Source: Nostoc sp. LEGE 06077 (GTDB lineage: Bacteria; Cyanobacteriota; Cyanobacteriia; Cyanobacteriales; Nostocaceae). From it: a stretch of 64,000 nt of DNA. The position numbers were made by a program, and so were the translations under genes. The stretch is taken from positions 1-64,000 of the forward strand of contig NZ_JADEWI010000002.1 in the NCBI RefSeq assembly GCF_015207705.1, written 5' to 3'. Shown here one piece after another: positions 39,295 to 45,395 of the stretch (positions are counted from its first letter, which is position 1; each line of letters opens with the position of its first letter). A model generated the notes under the pieces. It saw only the letters and a list, made by a program, of their open reading frames with translations, ran no database searches and was not told the DNA's origin.

Positions 39295-39424
39295 GTGGCA
39301 GGTAGCTCAATGGTAGAGCGCCAAAATCATCTTTGTTCACTCCTTGCCTGCAAAGGCCGAAGAATGAGGGTTATCGACTCATAATCGGGAGGGCTGTAGG
39401 TTCGATTCCTATCCTGCCACACCA
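39295..39424 (+). ncRNA. tRNA-like Y RNA, unit 2, with encoded CCA
   Basis: The tRNA body has an 8-bp acceptor stem GTGGCAGG/CCTGCCAC, D arm GCTC-AATGGTA-GAGC, and T arm GTAGG-TTCGATT-CCTAT. It is followed by A and then CCA at 39422-39424, so the CCA end is genomically encoded. In place of the anticodon is a Y-type stem: ATCTTTGTTC pairs with GAATGAGGGT (10 bp including wobbles). Inside it CCTTGCCT-GCAA-AGGCCGAAG has a GNRA loop and the GGCCGAAG signature (39355-39362) of Ro60-binding Y RNA stems. It cannot decode, because no anticodon loop remains. Confidence 0.85.
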
Positions 39425-39465
39425 AATTTAATTTGAGATTGAATCTAAAATCCAAAATCTTATAT

Positions 39466-39590
39466 GTGGCAGGTAGCTCAGTGGCAGAGCGCTTTACCCT
39501 TATTCACTCCTTGCCTGCAAAGGCCGAAGAATTGAGGGTTATCGATTAGGGTTCGAGAGGTCGCAGGTTCAAATCCTGCTCCGCCACCCA
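39466..39590 (+). ncRNA. tRNA-like Y RNA, unit 3
   Basis: The acceptor strand GTGGCAGG pairs with TCCGCCAC (8 bp with one A-C mismatch and one G-T), followed directly by CCA at 39588-39590. The D arm is GCTC-AGTGGCA-GAGC and the T arm GCAGG-TTCAAAT-CCTGC. An anticodon-stem remnant (CTT with GAG, then ACCCT with AGGGT) leads into the inserted Y-type hairpin: CCCTTATTC with GAATTGAGGG, and GCCT-GCAA-AGGC followed by CGAAG (39522-39529). It shares the conserved trailing segment GGGTTATCGA with the other units. Confidence 0.85.
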
Positions 39591-39607
39591 AAACAAACAA
39601 TATCATC

Positions 39608-39730
39608 TGGTGGGTAGCTCAATCTGATAGAGCAATGAACATCCTTAATTTCACAAACTTGTCTGAAAAGGCCGAAGAATCGAGGGTTATTGTTAATTCA
39701 TGGGTTGTAGGTTCAAATCCTATCCCACCA
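39608..39730 (+). ncRNA. tRNA-like Y RNA, unit 4
   Basis: The clearest tRNA body. It has a 7-bp acceptor TGGTGGG/CCCACCA, D stem GCTC/GAGC, a perfect 5-bp anticodon stem ATGAA/TTCAT directly after position 26, and T arm GTAGG-TTCAAAT-CCTAT. The whole anticodon loop is replaced by about 57 nt: the Y-type stem ATCCTTAATTTC with GAATCGAGGGTTAT and hairpin GTCT-GAAA-AGGC, followed by CGAAG (39670-39677). The GAAA loop and the GT-for-GC change preserve the GNRA-capped stem. Discriminator T, no CCA encoded. Confidence 0.85.
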
Positions 39731-39782
39731 TCAAAACCTAATTTGAGATTTAATCCAAAATCTCAAATCCAAAATTTTTCAT

Positions 39783-39907
39783 GTGGCAGGTAGCTCAGTC
39801 GGTAGAGCGCCTAAACATCCTTATTCACCCCTTGCCTGCAAAGGCCGAAGAATGAGGGTTATCGCCTTCCACGCGGGATGTCGCAGGTTCGAGTCCTGCC
39901 CTGCCAC
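39783..39907 (+). ncRNA. tRNA-like Y RNA, unit 5
   Basis: An 8-bp acceptor GTGGCAGG/CCTGCCAC, D arm GCTC-AGTCGGTA-GAGC, anticodon-stem remnant CCT/GGG, variable loop ATGTC, and T arm GCAGG-TTCGAGT-CCTGC. These are very tRNA-like consensus positions. The insert has ATCCTTATTC paired with GAATGAGGGT and the hairpin GCCT-GCAA-AGGC followed by CGAAG (39843-39850). No CCA is encoded. It ends 37 nt before the rsr start codon, so release by tRNA-processing enzymes would leave a short rsr leader. Confidence 0.85.
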
Positions 39908-39916
39908 CTTTGATTT

Positions 39917-39940
39917 TTGCCCGCAAGGGCCGGGAGATGA
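39917..39940 (+). promoter_or_regulatory. Y-stem-like hairpin overlapping the rsr ribosome-binding site
   Basis: The leader holds TTGCCC-GCAA-GGGCCGGGAG, matching the Y-type hairpin of the upstream units (TTGCCT-GCAA-AGGCCGAAG). A T-A pair is replaced by C-G and AA by GG. The GGGAG at 39932-39936 is an anti-16S sequence 8 nt from the ATG. Rsr bound to this mimic could block its own translation. The similarity is seen directly and the regulation is inferred. Confidence 0.6.
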
Positions 39941-39944
39941 AATC

Positions 39945-41546
39945 ATGAACTACAATTTTTTCACTAAAAACAAGAAAACCACCCCACAAAATCAGCCCAT
40001 CCCCGGACGAGAAGCCGAGATGATTCAAGGACGTTCCGGTGGCTGGATGTTTGATGCTGGTTTATGGAAAATGCTCCGGCGTTGTCTTTTGGTTGGGACA
40101 GCCCAAAGCACCTACTATGCTGGTAAACAAGAATTAACAGAAGATTTTGTAGCGGTTGCCAAACAAGCTGTTGCCGAAAATCCCCGCCGTGTTGCAGAAG
40201 AAATTATCTATGCCAGCGATGGACGAGCTATCAATAACAGCGCACCTATCCTTGCTTTAGTGTTGCTATCAATGGGTGAACAACCAGAAGCCAAACAAGC
40301 CTTTGCGGAAATCTTCCCCCAAGTTGTCCGCACAGGTAGCCACTTTTACGAATGGTTGAACTACACCAAATCTTTGCGGGGTTTTGGTAAAGTTGTGCGG
40401 GAAGCTGGGAAAACTTGGCTATCACGGGAAGATGTCAAAGGTTTAGCTTACCAACTGTTGAAATATCAACAACGCCAAGGCTTCACCCACCGCGATGCTT
40501 TGCGGTTGTTCCACGTTAAACCACCTACAGAAAATCACCGTCAGTTATTTGAGTGGGTTGTTAGAGGTTGGGAGGAATTGCCGACAGATGTACCCTCGCA
40601 AGCTTTGGCGCAGATTTGGTGGTATGAATGGCTAAAGCGCAACCCTGGGCAAACTCACGAAGCCATTTTGCAAGGACGCTTAACCCACGAAATGGCTGCA
40701 CCCGTGGGCAATATGGATAAGCAAGCTTGGCAGTTGCTATTTCAAGAAATGCCCATCGGTGCAATGCTGCGTAACCTGGGTTCACTCACGGAACTGGGTG
40801 TGTTGCGTGCTGACGAAAGCGCCAACTTGCTAAGGGTGGAAGCAGTTCTCAACAACAAAGAACATCTGCGTAAAGGTCGCATTCACCCAATCGATGTTTT
40901 GAAAGCCCTCAAAACTTACGAGTCTGGGGGAAGACTGGGACGCAGTAAGAAAACTTGGACTCCAGTTCCTCGCATCGTAGACATCTTAGAAAAAGCCGTT
41001 GAGTTGTCTTTTGATGTGGTGGAACCCACAGGTAAAGTTTTCATGCACGCCGTAGACGTTTCTGGTTCGATGGGAAGCTTAGTTGCAGACATGGGACTAA
41101 GCAGCTGTGAAATTGCCACCACAATGGCACTAGTTACAGCCAAAGCCGAGAAAAACTACATGATTCGCGGCTTTGCTAACGAGTTTCGGGACTTAGATAT
41201 CACAGCTAAAGATAGTTTTAGTTCTGCGGTGCGTAAAGCCAGCAATCAAAACTTCGGCGGTACAGATGCCTCTGTCGCTTACGAATGGATGATTAAAAAT
41301 AAGTTCAAAGCTGATGTAGTCTGCTTCTGGACTGACTCAGAAAGCTGGGCGGGTTATCAACATCCCTCTCAAGCGTTGCAGGAGTACCGCAAAAAAGTTA
41401 ATCCAGATGTTAAGGCTGTATACGTCACGTTGACACCTTACCGCATTACCTTAGTAGATCCTCAAGATCCACTGTCTTGGGATTTGGCAGGATTTGACCC
41501 TGGTACACCGCGCATCATCCAAATGTTAGCGACAGGTGAACTGTAA
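39945..41546 (+). CDS. rsr: Ro60 orthologue Rsr (TROVE and vWA domains)
   Basis: A 533-residue ring-shaped RNA-binding protein. The TROVE domain of HEAT-like helices spans about 15-345 (QGRSGGWMFDAGLWKMLRRCLLVG, KQAWQLLFQEMPIGAMLRNLGSLTELG). The vWA domain (about 365-530) has an intact metal site, DVSGSMGS at 371-378, and FGGTDAS. Bacterial Rsr binds Y RNAs and, in Deinococcus, assists rRNA maturation, stress survival and, with PNPase, RNA degradation. The ATG at 39945 follows GGGAG by 8 nt and gives family length. An open frame runs further upstream only because it passes through tRNA-like unit 5. It is flanked by five tRNA-like Y RNA units upstream and one downstream. Confidence 0.95.
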   Translation: MNYNFFTKNKKTTPQNQPIPGREAEMIQGRSGGWMFDAGLWKMLRRCLLVGTAQSTYYAGKQELTEDFVAVAKQAVAENPRRVAEEIIYASDGRAINNSAPILALVLLSMGEQPEAKQAFAEIFPQVVRTGSHFYEWLNYTKSLRGFGKVVREAGKTWLSREDVKGLAYQLLKYQQRQGFTHRDALRLFHVKPPTENHRQLFEWVVRGWEELPTDVPSQALAQIWWYEWLKRNPGQTHEAILQGRLTHEMAAPVGNMDKQAWQLLFQEMPIGAMLRNLGSLTELGVLRADESANLLRVEAVLNNKEHLRKGRIHPIDVLKALKTYESGGRLGRSKKTWTPVPRIVDILEKAVELSFDVVEPTGKVFMHAVDVSGSMGSLVADMGLSSCEIATTMALVTAKAEKNYMIRGFANEFRDLDITAKDSFSSAVRKASNQNFGGTDASVAYEWMIKNKFKADVVCFWTDSESWAGYQHPSQALQEYRKKVNPDVKAVYVTLTPYRITLVDPQDPLSWDLAGFDPGTPRIIQMLATGEL

Positions 41547-41551
41547 AAAAC

Positions 41552-41577
41552 ATGAAGGATGAAATTTCATCCTTCAT
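41552..41577. repeat. Perfect 26-bp palindrome after rsr
   Basis: ATGAAGGATGAAA is followed at once by its reverse complement, a heptamer-derived palindrome beginning 5 bp after the rsr stop. There is no T-run, so it is more likely an mRNA 3'-end stabiliser or partial attenuator between rsr and the sixth Y RNA unit than a strong terminator. Confidence 0.75.
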
Positions 41578-41584
41578 ACTTCTT

Positions 41585-41695
41585 GGCGGGTTATCCCTTA
41601 TTCGCAACTTGCCTTTCGGGGACGAAGAATGTAGGGTTATCGGTTAACGTCTCCACCATCTCTGGGGACTAGCGGGTTCAATTCCCGCACCCGCC
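41585..41695 (+). ncRNA. tRNA-like Y RNA, unit 6, with Y stem in place of the D arm
   Basis: Acceptor GGCGGGT/ACCCGCC (7 bp) and T arm GCGGG-TTCAATT-CCCGC are perfect. Instead of a D arm the RNA has the Y-type stem: CCCTTATTC with GAATGTAGGG, closed by CTTGCCT-TTCG-GGGACGAAG (41608-41627), a UUCG rather than GNRA loop. A second hairpin, GTCTCC/GGGGAC with a 9-nt loop, occupies the anticodon or long-variable-arm position. The signature GACGAAG matches the others. The different position of the stem makes this a separate subtype. Confidence 0.8.
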
Positions 41696-41719
41696 TTTAT
41701 GAATTGATATAACTTTATA

Positions 41720-41745
41720 AATAAACCCGCCTCTGGGGGTTTATT
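41720..41745. terminator. Hairpin at the end of the rsr/Y RNA region
   Basis: AATAAACCC (41720-41728) pairs with GGGTTTATT (41737-41745) around an 8-nt loop. No strong T-run follows, but it is the last stable stem after unit 6 and separates it from the convergent peptidoglycan-binding gene. Confidence 0.5.
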
Positions 41746-41842
41746 AGCTGGCGATCGCCTATCATTTTATAGACTTCTTGCATCAAAATTCTTGCTCCAA
41801 ACTGTAAACATCAAGATTTGTGCAAGTAGTCTACCAACCTCA

Positions 41843-42688
41843 TTAATTGAACAACATCCCTAAAAAATTCACAATTGGTTTCCAAAAAAAGCCAGTTAAT
41901 ACATAAGGGGCATATTCCAAGAGTGGGAATTTCTTGGGTTGTGGCTGCTTTAGTGGTAAACACTCAATCAAAAACGGCACAATACAAGTTAAGCCATAAG
42001 CTGTTGCTAAAGCTGTATTCATTTGTGGTGCTTCTCCTGGTATGGGGCTATAGTAAATCCCCAATAAAATAAAGCAGATCATCAAAAATTGCTGCCAAAC
42101 AAACCAAGACTGAGGAGACAGAAAATAAACTAACTGGGGAAAGCTTTTGTCAATTTTTTGTCGCATTCCTAATAAAACAGCCCAAGTCGCTGCCCCAACA
42201 ATACCATCTGTCTTTAATCCATAAACTCTTTGAAAGCGTTTAACAGCCCTTTCGGTTTCCCAATCAAAATAGCCGTTGGGTTGTTTCTTCAAAAATTCTT
42301 CTTTATAGAGAATATTTTGTAGTTCTTCAACTGCATCCCTCAATTCAGCTAAATTCTTTTTTTGACCACGGTAAAGCTTGGGATATAACAAACAAGCCCA
42401 CGTCAACGGCCCAACTACTCCATCGGAGACAAAATGATTGCCTTGCTGAAATTCTTTGACTGCTGCATCAGTCTGTAAATCAAATTTACCCGTGATTTCT
42501 ATCTCTAAACCTTTAGCTTTTAAAAGTTCTTGCAGCTCGTTGATTGATTCCTGCACAGACTTGGGGCTAAAGTCTCGGTAAAGTATCGGACGTTTATTAA
42601 AGACACAGACTTGTTTTTCTTGAGGAAAATAAAGTCTATCTTGTCTCATACCAAGCAAAAGACTTAAGGATTCCAATATTCTCTTCAT
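41843..42688 (-). CDS. Membrane protein with two peptidoglycan-binding domains
   Basis: A 281-residue protein. The ATG at 42686-42688 is preceded by AAAGGGAA, a good ribosome-binding site, so an upstream TTG is not used. Two PG_binding_1 domains occur (about 42-100, KFDLQTDAAVKEFQQGNHFVSDGVVGPLTW, and 115-180, YFDWETERAVKRFQRVYGLKTDGIVGAATW). The C-terminal 80 residues hold two or three membrane segments. The binding domains precede the membrane part and no signal peptide is seen, so topology is unclear. The protein may anchor or sense cell-wall structure. It is divergent from the NB-ARC gene. Confidence 0.85.
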   Translation of the reverse strand: MKRILESLSLLLGMRQDRLYFPQEKQVCVFNKRPILYRDFSPKSVQESINELQELLKAKGLEIEITGKFDLQTDAAVKEFQQGNHFVSDGVVGPLTWACLLYPKLYRGQKKNLAELRDAVEELQNILYKEEFLKKQPNGYFDWETERAVKRFQRVYGLKTDGIVGAATWAVLLGMRQKIDKSFPQLVYFLSPQSWFVWQQFLMICFILLGIYYSPIPGEAPQMNTALATAYGLTCIVPFLIECLPLKQPQPKKFPLLEYAPYVLTGFFWKPIVNFLGMLFN

Positions 42689-42978
42689 GCAAAATTCCCT
42701 TTGATTAAGATGTAACAAGAATTGTCAAGTTAGTTTTTTCGTGTATGAGAATATATCTGAATATCCCCACTTTGTTAACTAACCAACATCGATAACTTAC
42801 TAATTACCCTACTAAATCCCAGTGATTCAGCTAGTGACATAGTTAAAAATTTGTTAGCGATTTGTTATATTTTTGTTTTGACAATGTTGCTAAAAATATC
42901 CGTAGCTAATTCTTCTGAATTTTCTTCGATACAATGTGGCTATTAAGACATTGTTGTCAGGGTTATAGGGTGATATTT

Positions 42979-45294
42979 ATGTCAGGTCAGTCAGAAAGTT
43001 GGAATCTGTCTAAAACATGGCATCGAAAGCTGACAAAAGACTGGGAAATAGACCGTCTACTGACTGACTTAGAAGCCAAAACCAAAAATCGATACAGGCA
43101 AAATACTAAAAAAGACCTATTATTAGGGTTACTTTATGGACACAGCTTAAAGAAGATTGGTCAAGATTTACATAAAAATAATGCTGTTGTCAGAGCCGGA
43201 TTAAGCAATATTTATCGAGATATTGAAACTTTGACAGGAGAATCTGACAACACTGTAAGAGCAAGTAACCTAATTTACATTTTAGAAAAACATGGTTATC
43301 GCAAAGGTGTAGAACCATCTTCTAAAAATTGCTTCACAATTATTAATAATCTGCCATCGCCAACCTACACAGAATTCATTGGGCGTGAGGCAGATATGAG
43401 AATATTGCTAGAACGCCTTTTGCCAGATCATGGCGCTCACATGATTACGGTGCATGGTATTGGTGGGGTAGGTAAAACAGCATTAGTTTTAGCAGCAGCT
43501 TACCTATGCTTAAAAGCTATTCGTGAAAATTTGAATGCTACACCTGAATTTGATGCGATTATTTTCACTTCTGCAAAACAACAAGAACTTATTCCCCACG
43601 GAATTTTGCAAAGACAGCAGGGACAACGTAATCTGCGGGAAATTTTTCGAGAGATTGGTAATGCACTTGGCGACCCGACAATTATTCAATCTCCTCCCAA
43701 TGATCAATCTGACCGTGTACGCCAAATTCTCTCTAGACAGCGCACACTATTGATTGTGGACAATATGGAGACGATAGAAGATAGAAGCGGAGTGATTGAG
43801 TTCCTTTATAATCTACCGATTTGTGTCAAAGTAGTAATTACTACCCGTGAGCGAATTGCACTGCTACCAATTAGCCTGCAAAATTTGACCGTAGAAGATG
43901 GGATGCAGTTAATTCAGCAACAAGCTGGAGAAAAAGGTATAACTATCAATGATCAAGAATCTCAGCTACTCTACAAAAGCACTGGTGGGATTCCTCTAGC
44001 AATTGTCTACGCCCTTGGTCAAGTATCGAGTGGTTATTCTCTGAGTTCAGTATTGGCAAAACTAACTAATGCTAGTGGTGATGTGGCTCGTTTTTGCTTT
44101 GAACAATCTGTGCAAGGAATTGCTGGACAGCCAGCCCACAAGTTGCTGATGTCGCTGGCGATTTTTCCCAACTCTCCGACTCAAGCGGCTGTGGCTGAGG
44201 TGGCTGGGTTAACAAATGCACCTGATTCTATCAATGATGGCTTGGCACTTTTGCAGCAACTTTCTTTAGTCAATCAAAATCCAGAGACGAAGCGATATGA
44301 AATGTTATCTCTGACTCGTGAGTATGCTTTGTCCGAGTTGGCGGCTAACCCAGATTTTGCTAGAGAAGCACGGCGGTGTTGGGTAAGGTGGTATTTAGAT
44401 TTTGCTAATAGTTACGCTGGAGAAGATTGGGAAAAATCGAAACATTACGAAAGGCTAGAAGTAGAAGAGGTAAATTTACGGGCTGTACTTTATTGGTGTA
44501 GAGATGAAGACCATTATGAAGAAGTGAGACATTTAGGTTTATTGTTGAATCACTACGCGAATCTTTATGCTTATTGGGATGATCGCCTAGACTGGTGGCA
44601 ATGGCTGGTGGAACAATCAGAAAGACGGGGTGAATGGTCATTTATGGTGAAATTCATCATCCGCAAAACTTGGCTATTAATTCGGGAATGTTCCGAGAAG
44701 AGTCTTCAAGAAGCAGAAGAAATGTTGCAACGGGCATGGGTGTTACGCGACCATGCAGATTTATGCGATCAAGCTGACTTAGCTGAAAATATCGCTAGGC
44801 TCAAAATCAGACAAAAAAATTATGTAGAAGCACGTAAATGGCTGGATACAGAACAGAAGTTAGTAACTCAAGCGAATTTACCTGAGCAGAAACATATCCG
44901 TTATTACATTCCTGTACTTTATCATCGGGCAGTTATCTTACACAAAGAGAATAAGTATTCCGAAGCAAAAAATCTGTTCCATGAAGTGATGGAATGTGCT
45001 AAGAAAATTAACTGGTATCGAGTTATTAATTCGGCTCAAAATTGGCTGGCGGATATCGCAATTGATCAAGGCGATCGCGATGGCGCTCAACAGTTATTAA
45101 CTAAAGGTGTAACTGTCGCTCAAAGAAGCAAAAATAAGCGGCGTTTAGCTCGTTACCAACGCTCTCAGGCTAAATGGGAAAAAAAATGGGGTAGTGCGGA
45201 ACAATCTGATAAATTTGCTAGAGAAGCGATGGATACTTTTGAACATTTAGGTATGATTAAAGATGTCGAAGAAATGCAGTTGTTGCTGAATTAA
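42979..45294 (+). CDS. NB-ARC STAND ATPase with HTH-like N-terminus and TPR-like tail
   Basis: A 771-residue protein started at the ATG at 42979 behind AGGGTG. The N-terminal 90 residues (KDLLLGLLYGHSLKKIGQDLHKNNAVVRAGLSNIYRDIE) look like the small helical domain found at the front of several cyanobacterial STAND proteins. The NB-ARC core follows: Walker A HGIGGVGKTAL (about 159-169), TLLIVDNMETIED, VVITTRERIALL, and the GLPL-like GIPLAIVY. The C-terminal half is helical repeats of TPR type. Such proteins act as nucleotide-dependent switches, in some cases in phage defence or programmed death. Here no effector domain is visible, so the role is open. Confidence 0.87.
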   Translation: MSGQSESWNLSKTWHRKLTKDWEIDRLLTDLEAKTKNRYRQNTKKDLLLGLLYGHSLKKIGQDLHKNNAVVRAGLSNIYRDIETLTGESDNTVRASNLIYILEKHGYRKGVEPSSKNCFTIINNLPSPTYTEFIGREADMRILLERLLPDHGAHMITVHGIGGVGKTALVLAAAYLCLKAIRENLNATPEFDAIIFTSAKQQELIPHGILQRQQGQRNLREIFREIGNALGDPTIIQSPPNDQSDRVRQILSRQRTLLIVDNMETIEDRSGVIEFLYNLPICVKVVITTRERIALLPISLQNLTVEDGMQLIQQQAGEKGITINDQESQLLYKSTGGIPLAIVYALGQVSSGYSLSSVLAKLTNASGDVARFCFEQSVQGIAGQPAHKLLMSLAIFPNSPTQAAVAEVAGLTNAPDSINDGLALLQQLSLVNQNPETKRYEMLSLTREYALSELAANPDFAREARRCWVRWYLDFANSYAGEDWEKSKHYERLEVEEVNLRAVLYWCRDEDHYEEVRHLGLLLNHYANLYAYWDDRLDWWQWLVEQSERRGEWSFMVKFIIRKTWLLIRECSEKSLQEAEEMLQRAWVLRDHADLCDQADLAENIARLKIRQKNYVEARKWLDTEQKLVTQANLPEQKHIRYYIPVLYHRAVILHKENKYSEAKNLFHEVMECAKKINWYRVINSAQNWLADIAIDQGDRDGAQQLLTKGVTVAQRSKNKRRLARYQRSQAKWEKKWGSAEQSDKFAREAMDTFEHLGMIKDVEEMQLLLN

Positions 45295-45395
45295 TCTTCA
45301 TCAATAATTGCAGCTATAAAAATGCTAAAATATCACAAAAGCGACAAATACCAGAGGATGTCAGCGAAAGATAAATTTCCAAACTTGTTAGCAGC

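Noticed and set aside
39295-39907. Interpretation as ordinary tRNAs interrupted by introns
   Set aside because: Cyanobacterial tRNA group I introns are over 200 nt with P/Q/R/S core elements. These inserts are about 60-80 nt, are themselves paired, repeat in every unit, and no anticodon loop is restored on removal.
39783-39944. Extension of the rsr reading frame upstream to 39783
   Set aside because: This frame runs through tRNA-like unit 5. The family length and the GGGAG ribosome-binding site both point to the ATG at 39945.
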